IMG/VR virus record: IMGVR_UViG_3300042445_000811
Coordinates: 1 to 25,719 of that record
From: a virus
Reading direction: 5' to 3' (one strand)
Length of the DNA stretch: 25,719 bases
The notes beneath the pieces are model-generated. The model was not told where the DNA came from. It did no database searches and saw only the letters and a program-made list of their open reading frames with translations. Positions 13,863 through 21,593 of the stretch are shown in pieces. The position numbers were made by a program, and so were the translations under genes. Position 1 is the stretch's first letter; every line of letters begins with the position of its first letter.

Positions 13863-14458
13863 CAGGCTGAGATACCGCCACGCAGTCGATATGGCTCGAG
13901 CAGAACCTGCGCCTCAGGATGCAGAGCTCGACTCATTCGCATCACGCCGCCGAGATCAGCCGAGCCGATCACGCCGAACGGCGCAGTCCGGCTGCTCCAG
14001 ACCGCGCCAGCCTGAATCAGTGCAGCTTGTTTCACGGCTGAAGGTACGGAAGGGAATCCGAAGGTGCCGACGACCTTCACGCCTAAGTAGCCGAGTGGGA
14101 ATAGGCGCGTGTCCTGAATGTTGGTATCGATCTCCGTATACGGACGACCGTCAAGTGCCGCATTCTTAGGAGCCAGAATATATTCAGTAGACGACCACGT
14201 CGTTTCGTAGGTTCCGTCCTCATCGTCGTCAGTCTGCAAGCTCGTGACGGTAACGATCGGATCGGTCAGGACATACTTTAGATCTTCAGTGGTGTAGTAA
14301 CGCGTCTGGCTAGCCGTGATCCCGAACCCGACCTTCGTATCAACATAGTTGTTGATCAGCTGGTCAGTCGCGTCGAGCACGGACTGCAGCGCGGCATCGT
14401 CGGTGCTGTCGGTGATTCCGATTGCGGACTTGAACTCAGCTAGTGTGGCGTACGACAT
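13862..14458 (-). CDS. Head-tail connector (gp6-like)
   Basis: 198 aa. The opening MSYATLAEFKSAIGITDSTD, followed by DDAALQSVLDATDQLINNYV, is the 'La.lK..LgI.d..dD..L...l..A...I..y' signature of HK97 gp6-like head-tail connectors. Later VTVTSLQTDDD and PSAVKQAALIQAGAVWSSR fit the family. It forms the ring below the portal. The TAATG junction overlaps the previous gene by 1 nt. Confidence 0.87.
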   Translation of the reverse strand: MSYATLAEFKSAIGITDSTDDAALQSVLDATDQLINNYVDTKVGFGITASQTRYYTTEDLKYVLTDPIVTVTSLQTDDDEDGTYETTWSSTEYILAPKNAALDGRPYTEIDTNIQDTRLFPLGYLGVKVVGTFGFPSVPSAVKQAALIQAGAVWSSRTAPFGVIGSADLGGVMRMSRALHPEAQVLLEPYRLRGGISA

Positions 14459-14724
14459 TAGTTATTTCCCACCTTCAAGATGTAGGCAACTTCGGTTCCG
14501 GAAGCGCAGCACGCGTACAGCTTTGCATTCGCAGGAAGGCTGATATCAATCGTGCCGTCGTGGTCAAATAGGAAACCGTTAGCAGTCGTGACATTTGCAT
14601 CGCCTAGATAGATCGTGTGCTGTTGCTGTTTATGCACGAGCACGCGGCATCCATCGGTGTCTGCAGTGATGAGCAGCGTCGCAGTCGTGCCAACAGTGAC
14701 CTGCGCACTTGAAATATCAGCCAC
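14458..14724 (-). CDS. Small beta-rich virion-associated protein (hypothetical)
   Basis: 88 aa from GTG 14724. Sequence such as VTVGTTATLLITADTDGCRV, HTIYLGDANVTTANGF and TIDISLPANAKLYACCASG is a regular strand pattern found in short proteins encoded close to major capsids of siphophages, probably a head decoration or accessory protein. Starts within the preceding gene (8-nt overlap). Function not proven. Confidence 0.7.
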   Translation of the reverse strand: MADISSAQVTVGTTATLLITADTDGCRVLVHKQQQHTIYLGDANVTTANGFLFDHDGTIDISLPANAKLYACCASGTEVAYILKVGNN

Positions 14725-14944
14725 GATGTACCGCCTTTCGCTTCGTTGTGATCGCTCGTTCTAGTTTCTGATCGAGCGAAGTTTCCTCTCGGATTGTATC
14801 CGTTGCTGGCGCGAGCGGCACAGCATAGCCGTGTGCAACTAGTGCGAGAGCTTCGTCCTTTGGGAGATCCATCACGCCGCCGCGTGGAGCCCACGGAATC
14901 CCGTCGCGCGATCCTGCGACTCGCTGCAGCATCCGGACAAGCAT
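14717..14944 (-). CDS. Small hypothetical protein after the capsid gene
   Basis: 75 aa from ATG 14944, chosen because AAGGAG stands 5 nt upstream; a TTG directly before it is too close to the ribosome binding site. Motif GGVMDLPKDEALALVAHGYA resembles one in the 61-aa protein at 13247. C-terminal part is basic (LERAITTKRKAVHRG). It is the first gene after a strong hairpin, so its expression may be set by read-through past the capsid gene. Confidence 0.7.
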   Translation of the reverse strand: MLVRMLQRVAGSRDGIPWAPRGGVMDLPKDEALALVAHGYAVPLAPATDTIREETSLDQKLERAITTKRKAVHRG

Positions 14945-14957
14945 CAACTCTCCTTGC

Positions 14958-14996
14958 AGTTGCGGGGGTGGAGCCGTAGCCCCACCCCCGACAACT
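14958..14996 (-). terminator. UACG-capped hairpin after the capsid gene (terminator-like or mRNA-stabilising)
   Basis: On the minus strand CGGGGGTGGGGC pairs with GCTCCACCCCCG (one G-U pair) across a TACG loop closed by C-G, the exceptionally stable cUACGg type. After a single bulged base the stem continues with AGTTG/CAACT. There is no U-run after it; the downstream gene's AAGGAG follows within 7 nt. This suggests partial termination or protection of the capsid mRNA 3' end rather than full intrinsic termination. Confidence 0.7.
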
Positions 14997-15016
14997 TACC
15001 GAACTTCTAGTTCAGA

Positions 15017-16156
15017 CTAGACGTTCGCGCCCTTGAAGGACTTCACTGCGCTCGCCTCAATGAGACCAGTCACGCCGCGCACCTGAATGCGATACGTGAT
15101 CAGCCCATTGGCGAATGCGAAGTCAGTGCTCGACGCGATGTCTACGCCACCAACGAGTACGGTTTTGATCGCACCGAGATCACCGAACACGATTGACAGA
15201 GCCTCATCACCCGTATCCGCCAGCGGCGCGCTGTAGACAGGGAATCCGAGAATCGTGTCAGGACGCGTGAGATCGCCCGGAACGAAGATTGGTCGGTTCT
15301 GTGAATCCAGAAGCTTCATCACGCCGCCCATCGTTGCGTCGTTCATAAGGAACCCACGCTTGACTGCGCGACGATACTGCTGCTTGACCGAATAGATCAA
15401 GTCCACAAGGTCGGCGTAGACTGGCGCAACTGCTGCGCCCTGCTTGCCGACGGTTGCAGCTGCAGCAACGGCAGGACCAGCAACTGCGCCGTGCGCGATT
15501 GCGACTTCCTGACCAGCCTTCTCAGCAACGAAACCCGTGATGTCGAACGCTGCGTCAGTCACCAACTCGTTAGTGATCTGGAGCAGGGTCGCGTACTTCG
15601 CAGGTGTCAGTGAGAGGTTCGACAACGTGCCGTCGCTCTCGCCGATTGCACCAGCCTCTGAAACAGCAGCTGCAGTTCCAAGCGCAGTGACGCGTGGGAG
15701 CAGAATGTTGTTGCCCGTGCTGGCGCGGATGATATCTACGACATCCGGATTGAGGAATGGGTTTACCTGACCAGCGACAACGTTGACGAGTGCAGCAACG
15801 GAGACTGGATTGCCCAGACCCGTGCTCTTCGTTACGTCGCGCACTTCAAAGTTGCGCTCTCCACCCTCACGGGCGAGTCGTCGCAGCTCTGCAGCGTCGT
15901 CGTTATCTTCAACCTTAGGAGCCATAGCGGTAGCAAACTCTGCACGAGCAGCGTCCGCAGCCGATCGAGCCTCAGACGCATCACGCTCGGACTTGATTGC
16001 CGACGCGATTGCCTGAGCCTCATTGGTAAGTGCGTCAAATCGTGCCTGAGCCTCTCCGGCAAGGGACTCGCCCTTGTCGGCGGTTTCAGCAACGAGTGCC
16101 GACGCTTCGGTGAGCAGCGATGCACGCTTCTCAGCCAACTTCTTGATGTCTGCCAT
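15017..16156 (-). CDS. HK97-type major capsid protein
   Basis: 379 aa. Residues 1 to about 95 are the helical, Ala/Glu/Lys-rich delta (scaffolding) domain (KKLAEKRASLLTEASALVAE and SEARSAADAARAEFATAM), expected to be removed by the prohead protease. The HK97 fold follows: NPFLNPDVVDIIRASTGNNI, LPRVTALGTAAAVSEAGAIG, LSLTPAKYATLLQITNELVT, FPVYSAPLADTGDEALSIVF and a C-terminal strand region. About 415 copies would form a T=7 shell if it resembles HK97. The 108-nt gap upstream (16157-16264) contains only a modest ribosome binding site (GTAGG) and no promoter I can support. Confidence 0.94.
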   Translation of the reverse strand: MADIKKLAEKRASLLTEASALVAETADKGESLAGEAQARFDALTNEAQAIASAIKSERDASEARSAADAARAEFATAMAPKVEDNDDAAELRRLAREGGERNFEVRDVTKSTGLGNPVSVAALVNVVAGQVNPFLNPDVVDIIRASTGNNILLPRVTALGTAAAVSEAGAIGESDGTLSNLSLTPAKYATLLQITNELVTDAAFDITGFVAEKAGQEVAIAHGAVAGPAVAAAATVGKQGAAVAPVYADLVDLIYSVKQQYRRAVKRGFLMNDATMGGVMKLLDSQNRPIFVPGDLTRPDTILGFPVYSAPLADTGDEALSIVFGDLGAIKTVLVGGVDIASSTDFAFANGLITYRIQVRGVTGLIEASAVKSFKGANV

Positions 16157-16264
16157 GTGATTACCTACTTTCTATATTGGTTTGGTTTTTTGATTCTCAA
16201 CCGTTCGGGGGGAGTGCATTCCACGGGCGCACCTGCAAAGGGTGGCGGGGCGGAGCTTCGTGCC

Positions 16265-17746
16265 CTAGAGGTTCTCGCCTTCCATCGCAGCGAGTAGCAG
16301 CCTTGCGGACGCGATGGTCGGATCGATCGCGGCTGGCTTCGGCGCGAGAGCCGAACGCACAGCATCGATCACTTCAACCTCATCGTCGTTCAGGCTCTTA
16401 CCAGCCTTGACGGTTTCGAGCGTATTCAGGAGCCGCTCGGCGTCGATGCCGATGCGCGACTCTGCAAGTTTCCGGACTGCAGACAATCCCAGCGTGGCTG
16501 GGTAGGCTGGCTGATGTCCTGACAAGATCGAGACTTCAAATAGATTGACTTCGTTCAGCGTGCGCTGTTCGTTGCTCCACGCATCGCCGCCCTTTGGCAC
16601 CGTGAACCCGAACGACATCCCCATCGCTGCAGCTTCGTGCGTGAGCTTACTGATTACAGCAGCTGCGTCCGGATCGGCAGGGTCAAGCTTCGCCTCAACG
16701 CGCAGTCCGATTTCGTCCTCAGTCAGCGTCAGGCGACCGCTCGCGGTCGATGCCAACATACGGCTCTCGTCGTGCCCGTGGAGAAACTTGACAACGCGCT
16801 CGGAGTTTGCAACACGCGACAGCGTGCGCTTGAACGCGCCTTTGCTGATTACTTCGGTGAACGGCAAACCAGCAGACGGCGCACCATAGAGTGCTGCATA
16901 TCCGCTGAATACCTTTTGTCCGTCCTGATCAGCAAGTCGGAACTCGCCGATCGGCACGGAACGCGACTCAGTTTCCTTCATGTCAAACCTCTCTGTCTGC
17001 TCGGATGCGATCAGTTTGTCTGCCCACGATAGTACGCGATCAGCTGCATCCTTGTTTGTTGTGTCCACACCCCAAAGGAATCCAGCGACGGCTCCAGCTT
17101 GCGGGAAATCCTTGTCGTCCGGATTGCTATTCTGCGGCACGCCTTCCCAGTCTTGTCGATGACGACGAATCCACGCAGCTAATCGAACGAGTTTGTCGGA
17201 CGTGATGCGATTCTCGGTGAGCTCGCGAGCTTCGCGCACCGTGCGCGGCTGCAGCCCATCGCCAGACAATCCCTGCTCGTGCCAGTCGAGCCCTTTGCGT
17301 GCTGCAGCCTGAACGTAGTCCGGAACTGCATAGGTCGCGCGCTGCTCATCTTCGTCGGAGATCGCCTCATCAGGAGCATACGCCTCGAGACCTAAGCTCT
17401 CCGCCATAGCGCGAACGTCTGCATCGTTATCGATAACCTCCTCAATCTCATCAAGTCCGTACTGCTCGATCAGGAGCCCATACTTGTAACGCTTGAACTC
17501 TAGTCCGACGTTCGGTCCGGACTTGTCGGTGAAGTCGTTCAGGTGCACTGCATCAACTCCCGCCACGCCGTGCTCTTGCAGCCACGCGCGAGTTTCCTCA
17601 AGGCGATCCTGCAGCCGTGCGGATACGATGATGATCTGTGCATCGTTATCCATTACCTCTGCGTTGAGATAATCAATCAGCGGTTGATTCGGGGTATCTC
17701 CGCTCGTCGTAAGCGTTCCATCAACATCGACAATGTAGTAGCTCAA
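16265..17746 (-). CDS. Fusion: HAD phosphatase-like + helical domain + S78 prohead protease
   Basis: 493 aa, starting at TTG 17746 (TTGA overlap with the portal stop; AGGAG 8 nt upstream). Three parts. (1) Residues 1-125, HAD fold like the phosphatase half of polynucleotide kinase: YYIVDVDGTLT with D7 and D9, IIIVSAR (S42), K85 or K88, and VIDNDADVRAMAESLGL. (2) About 140-250: VPDYVQAAARKGLDWHEQGL, LTENRITSDKLVRLAAWIRR, QAGAVAGFLWGVD, a helical module seen on its own or fused in phage structural operons; role unknown. (3) About 256-430, HK97-type S78 protease: FLHGHDESRM (H325), AAMGMSFGF (S378) and FEVSILSGHQPAYP (E404). The protease matures the head by cutting the capsid delta domain. The gene position between portal and capsid is normal; the HAD part is not. 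Confidence 0.88.
   Translation of the reverse strand: MSYYIVDVDGTLTTSGDTPNQPLIDYLNAEVMDNDAQIIIVSARLQDRLEETRAWLQEHGVAGVDAVHLNDFTDKSGPNVGLEFKRYKYGLLIEQYGLDEIEEVIDNDADVRAMAESLGLEAYAPDEAISDEDEQRATYAVPDYVQAAARKGLDWHEQGLSGDGLQPRTVREARELTENRITSDKLVRLAAWIRRHRQDWEGVPQNSNPDDKDFPQAGAVAGFLWGVDTTNKDAADRVLSWADKLIASEQTERFDMKETESRSVPIGEFRLADQDGQKVFSGYAALYGAPSAGLPFTEVISKGAFKRTLSRVANSERVVKFLHGHDESRMLASTASGRLTLTEDEIGLRVEAKLDPADPDAAAVISKLTHEAAAMGMSFGFTVPKGGDAWSNEQRTLNEVNLFEVSILSGHQPAYPATLGLSAVRKLAESRIGIDAERLLNTLETVKAGKSLNDDEVEVIDAVRSALAPKPAAIDPTIASARLLLAAMEGENL
16979..16994 (-). promoter_or_regulatory. Possible internal translation start for a stand-alone prohead protease
   Basis: Inside the fusion gene AGAGAGG (16994-16988) stands 6 nt before an in-frame ATG at 16981, exactly at the domain boundary (residue 256, MKETESRSVPIGEF). 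Use of this site would yield a 238-aa protease without the HAD and helical domains. Confidence 0.45.
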
Positions 17747-18936
17747 GGCTGCGGCTCCTGTCCGGCTGTTCCGATATTCAGTGGCTGACGGTAAACGTCG
17801 CCAGCATCACCGATCGGCGCACGATCTTCGAGCTGACGAATCTCATTGATTGAGAGCCATCCGTTGTTCACGGCTACAGCATACGAATCGTATCGCTCCT
17901 TGGTCATTGGGCGCAGCAGTGCATCGGCGTTGAACTTGACAAACGTAGTGTTGCCAACGATCAGTCGTTGCAGTCCAGCCTCAATGCGCGCGATCATTGG
18001 TCCGAGTCCTAGTCGCAGCCATTCAGCTGATACGACTTCGAGCGATGCGTAGGATGAGTTGCCTCCGGGGTACTGCAACAGATGCAGCGGCACGCCGTAG
18101 ATTCGCGCGACAGCTTCGGTTCCCCACGCCATCGTTTCGACCAGCTGCATATCGGAGATCTTCGCACTCATCGACGAGAAGTCAGCACCACCGCTGAGAA
18201 CAGCCACGCGGTGCATTCGATCGATACCTTCGTGGCTGCGTCCGAATGATGCGCGCAGCGACTGCGCCTGATCTTGAGTCAGCTCCCCCGGAACCCGAAT
18301 GATTCCGGACGGGGCTGCGCCCTGCTCGTAGAACTTTGCGGCGTAAAGCTGCGTGGCTGAAGCTAGTCCGAGCGTCGTTCGATGATGCTCGACGGGCGAG
18401 AGTCCGCGCAGCGATTCGCCGTAGGAGAACAGCGTGATGTGCACGATATCGTCTGCCCCGTGCGTGCTCGTTCCCTCACGCGTCGTGATCTTGTAGACTG
18501 GCGACCCGTCCGGAAGCTGCGTTACTTCTACTTTCCGTGGATCAAGCACGCGAATCTCGAGAACGTTCCCGACGTTATCTCGGATCGTAAATAGGAAGGC
18601 GTTTCCGTCGAGCAGCAAACTGGTAACGATGCGATGCCGCATATCGAATCCAGTGAAGTTGGGATTGTTCGGCATCGGCTGATCCATCCAGCGCGGTCGC
18701 GCTACTGGTCGTCGCGTTCCGGAATCGCGCACGTAAGCTCCCCACGGGAGCGACGCTACGGTGTCGGCGTAGAGCTTGATGGCTGCATATACCGAGCCGA
18801 TTGAAGTTGCGTTGTCCTGATTGATTGCAACACCAGCTGCCTTGTTCGTGCCGTCCTTGAACCAGTCGTATGCCCAGCCTCCGCCGATCACACGCTCCTC
18901 AGTATTGCGACCAAGAATACGATCAATGATTCCCAT
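17743..18936 (-). CDS. HK97-type portal protein
   Basis: 397 aa. Motifs of the HK97 portal family: GSVYAAIKLYADTVASLPWG near 47-66, PNPNFTGFDMRHRIVTSLLL-like region after QPMPN, GLSPVEHHRTTLGLA, YEQGAAPSGIIRVPGEL, LVETMAWGTEAVARIYGVPL and NNGWLSINEIRQLEDRAPI. Forms the dodecameric DNA entry ring. ATG 18936 follows TAGGAGATCGA. Sits between TerL and the protease, as usual. Confidence 0.94.
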   Translation of the reverse strand: MGIIDRILGRNTEERVIGGGWAYDWFKDGTNKAAGVAINQDNATSIGSVYAAIKLYADTVASLPWGAYVRDSGTRRPVARPRWMDQPMPNNPNFTGFDMRHRIVTSLLLDGNAFLFTIRDNVGNVLEIRVLDPRKVEVTQLPDGSPVYKITTREGTSTHGADDIVHITLFSYGESLRGLSPVEHHRTTLGLASATQLYAAKFYEQGAAPSGIIRVPGELTQDQAQSLRASFGRSHEGIDRMHRVAVLSGGADFSSMSAKISDMQLVETMAWGTEAVARIYGVPLHLLQYPGGNSSYASLEVVSAEWLRLGLGPMIARIEAGLQRLIVGNTTFVKFNADALLRPMTKERYDSYAVAVNNGWLSINEIRQLEDRAPIGDAGDVYRQPLNIGTAGQEPQP

Positions 18937-18944
18937 TCGATCTC

Positions 18945-20453
18945 CTATAACTCAATGTATTCGACCTTCGGTGCAGCCTTAGCCGCTGGCGCAGTTGCTA
19001 GTGTACACGCACGGCTGTGCGCCATAATCGTTGCAGCTAGCAAGTCGATCCGCTTGAGGCTGTTCTTCGTTTCCTTACGAACCATCAGACCCGCGCGCGA
19101 GTAGTATGGCGCAGCATTCGCCACGTGTCGCGCGAGCCGTGGATCACCAGTATGGCTGAGGTTCCCATTGACGACTGCATCGTACACGCCAGCCGTTGCC
19201 GGAACCATTCGTGAAGGCGTTTGTGGAAACTCAACGACTGGCAACCCCTGCTGCGCCCATACCTCCATCGATCGCTGCCAACGGAACGGGTCACAGACTA
19301 GTTCGCGCACGGCGTAGGTGCTGCAGAGCTCAACCATTCGAGCTTCCACCTCTTCGATCGGAACGCGCCACGAGAGGTCGCCGTCGATCGCACGCTCCCA
19401 ATGTCCGAGCACGAATACTGCTTTGTCGCTGATCCGGACTCCGACGATCGCGGTTGAGTCAGACGAGAACGATCCGTCGAATCCGAGCACGATCTCCTCA
19501 TCAATCGCTAGCGATAGCTCAGGGTTCGCGCACGCATCCCACGTCCCAGCTGGAACGAACGGGTCGGCACTATAAACCCATCGACAGAGCCGCTTCGTTT
19601 CGTATTCGTGGCGCGGGATCGATCGCGCTGCAGCTGCGAAATCCTCAGGGTCTAGGAAATCCCCATAGGCTGGGTTGGCTGCTCGCGCCGCCTCCGGAGA
19701 ATCCCACGCAAGATCCTCTGGCGCGCTGAAACAGCGGAAGTAGAACGCGTCGTCCTGCTGCTCGCCGCTCTCGAGCCGTTGCCCATATTGCCAAAGCTTG
19801 TAGCACAGGGAATCCTGACCGCTGCTATCCGTTTTCGTTCCAGCCGTACTGATGCCCAGCACGAGTGGATTCCTGCGCGCGCCGCTACCAAGATTGACCG
19901 TAGACCAGAGCCGATCGTTTGGCTGAACGTGGATCTCGTCAAACAAAACGGTGGAGAAGTTGAAACCTTCCGCGCGCGATGCATCCGATGAGAGCACGCG
20001 CAGCACGGAACCAGTTTCTGGATATTCGATCACGTCGCGCAGGACGTGCAACTTCCGACTGAGAATCGGATCAAGCTCAACCATTCGCGAGCATTCGCGA
20101 AAAATAATACGAGCCTGAGCACGATCGCCAGCGACGATCGCAACTTCTGCACCGATCTCCTGAAACAACGAGTAGAGCGCAATCCCTGCAGCCAGCAAGG
20201 ACTTTCCGTTCTTGCGTGGCATCAGTAGCAGCCCACGGCGGTACTTGCGCTTCCCGTCCGGACGATGCGCGAATAGGTCGTTTAGGATCTCGCGCTGCCA
20301 CGGACGCAACTTGATCAGCTGCCCCGCCTGATCTCCCTTCGAGAGCCGACAGAACGACTCAATGAAGGTCGCGACAATCTCGCCTTCAGGCGCGTCTGGC
20401 TGCGCGGATGATTGCGTCGAGCTTCGCCGTCGCCGAGTTTGCTTGTCCATCAA
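18945..20453 (-). CDS. terL: Terminase large subunit
   Basis: 502 aa. ATPase: RRGLLLMPRKNGKSLLAAGI holds the Walker A (about 79-85), NFSTVLFDEIHVQPND the Walker B with catalytic DE (172-173), and VLGISTAGTKTDSSG the coupling motif. Nuclease: EIVLGFDGSFSSDSTAIVGV places the first metal-binding Asp near 326, with further acidic residues (VCDPFRW). The enzyme cuts and translocates DNA into proheads through the portal. It overlaps the small subunit by about 68 nt, an overlap longer than any other between these structural genes; ATG at 20450 is an equal alternative. Most like the P27/HK97 group of cos-type terminases by partner and neighbours. Confidence 0.96.
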   Translation of the reverse strand: MMDKQTRRRRSSTQSSAQPDAPEGEIVATFIESFCRLSKGDQAGQLIKLRPWQREILNDLFAHRPDGKRKYRRGLLLMPRKNGKSLLAAGIALYSLFQEIGAEVAIVAGDRAQARIIFRECSRMVELDPILSRKLHVLRDVIEYPETGSVLRVLSSDASRAEGFNFSTVLFDEIHVQPNDRLWSTVNLGSGARRNPLVLGISTAGTKTDSSGQDSLCYKLWQYGQRLESGEQQDDAFYFRCFSAPEDLAWDSPEAARAANPAYGDFLDPEDFAAAARSIPRHEYETKRLCRWVYSADPFVPAGTWDACANPELSLAIDEEIVLGFDGSFSSDSTAIVGVRISDKAVFVLGHWERAIDGDLSWRVPIEEVEARMVELCSTYAVRELVCDPFRWQRSMEVWAQQGLPVVEFPQTPSRMVPATAGVYDAVVNGNLSHTGDPRLARHVANAAPYYSRAGLMVRKETKNSLKRIDLLAATIMAHSRACTLATAPAAKAAPKVEYIEL

Positions 20454-20871
20454 TATCCCCCCTCAAACTGACTCGCGCTGCTGGCGTGAGTCCTAGTTCC
20501 CGTGCGTACTTCTTGACTGACTCCGCATTATCGCGAACGATTTGGTGGAGTGGGTTCTTGACGAAGGTACCATCTCGACCCTTGAGCAGCGGACCAGTCT
20601 TGGCGAGCATCTGTTCCGCTTCAAGGTAGCGCGCCATCGCCTCAGAGTAAAGGCGCAGTAGATCCTTGTCAGCTGAGGTCAGTACCCCAGTAGCTCCGAG
20701 CGCATCCAGTACGCGATTCCAAACGGCGCGCGCATCGTCACGCATATCCGCAGGAGCCGTGAGATTCCCTGCAGCGGGAATCGGCTCCGCGTAGTTGATT
20801 ACGCTAGGGCGAGTTTCTCCGGATAGCACTCGCAGTCGCGTAGGTTTCGGTGCTGGTCCGCGTGCGCCCAT
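20386..20871 (-). CDS. terS: Terminase small subunit, P27 family
   Basis: 161 aa. The start MGARGPAPKPTRLRVLSGET is the typical 'GRp.kPt..k.l.G' opening of P27-type small subunits. PADMRDDARAVWNRVLDALG, LTSADKDLLRLYSEAMARYL and NPLHQIVRDNAESVKKYARE follow in family order. It recognises the packaging site and hands DNA to TerL. The TAATG junction with GP88 overlaps by 1 nt. The upstream HNH gene is a usual partner of this terminase type. Confidence 0.93.
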   Translation of the reverse strand: MGARGPAPKPTRLRVLSGETRPSVINYAEPIPAAGNLTAPADMRDDARAVWNRVLDALGATGVLTSADKDLLRLYSEAMARYLEAEQMLAKTGPLLKGRDGTFVKNPLHQIVRDNAESVKKYARELGLTPAARVSLRGDIDGQANSATAKLDAIIRAARRA

Positions 20872-21593
20872 TATTCCCTGTCCTTCTGCAGCCCTCCGAA
20901 CGTCGCTGCCCCCTGACGCTTTCGGAAATGTCGAATGTTATTGGCTACGATTCCGATTCTATTCGTTGGAGCTTCGATCGCCAACACGTCTGATTCTTCT
21001 TGGTTGAAGTATCCCGCAGCTGCTAACGATTCCGCGTCCGGAAATACTTCAGCGTGTCGGTCGTTCTCGGTATCGATGAGGTGATCTTCCTTACCGCCCA
21101 TCGAATACAACCACTTGAAGTTGCTCGGAGCTCTGTTCTCCACAAGTCGTTTGAACCGACTCACTTCCTTAGTGTAGGCGTAGAAGGTAGTCGTCGGAAC
21201 GGCTGCAGCGATATCCAGCCACGCCTCCAAATATTCGTCGGAGAAAAAGTCTCCTGCGTCGTGAATGCGAACGTACCCGCCGCGCGCACGCTTCGTCGCC
21301 TCAGCGATCATGTCGTCCTTCCAGTTGCTGAGATCATCCAGAACGCGTTTGAGATTGCGTGCGTGGGCAGACTTGACATTCCGGAATAGGAAGGTTCCGT
21401 TTCGTGCATAGCACAACGACGCGCAAGCTCCTGCTTGTGGGCAGGTCAGGATTGTTCGACCGTCATCGAGTCGCGCGCCGAGTGCAGGGATCGTCCAGTT
21501 CCAGACTCCGATTTCACGCAGCTCGCGATTCTGGCGCAGCAACGGAACGCGCTTGACCTTCTCAGTCTGCGTGCTCACTCTACGGTCGTCCAT
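20871..21593 (-). CDS. GP88-family phage protein with Cys cluster
   Basis: 240 aa. LTCPQAGACASLCYARNGTF (C51, C57, C61) and VRIHDAGDFFSDEYLEAWLD, then TTTFYAYTKEVSRFKRL, are the conserved blocks of the phage 'gene product 88' family, first named in mycobacteriophages. The family's biochemistry is not established to my knowledge. The three cysteines followed by YA, and the H-D-x-G-D strand end, recall the layout of iron-sulphur radical-SAM-like phage proteins, but the C-x5-C-x3-C spacing is not canonical. ATG 21593 is used here; a GTG at 21578 overlaps the upstream stop by 4 nt (GTGA) and is nearly as plausible. Encoded between the glycosyltransferase and TerS. Confidence 0.82.
   Translation of the reverse strand: MDDRRVSTQTEKVKRVPLLRQNRELREIGVWNWTIPALGARLDDGRTILTCPQAGACASLCYARNGTFLFRNVKSAHARNLKRVLDDLSNWKDDMIAEATKRARGGYVRIHDAGDFFSDEYLEAWLDIAAAVPTTTFYAYTKEVSRFKRLVENRAPSNFKWLYSMGGKEDHLIDTENDRHAEVFPDAESLAAAGYFNQEESDVLAIEAPTNRIGIVANNIRHFRKRQGAATFGGLQKDRE

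Noticed and set aside
16157-16264. Promoter for the capsid gene in the 108-nt gap
   Set aside because: An AT-rich stretch lies next to the start but no hexamer pair of reasonable quality is present.
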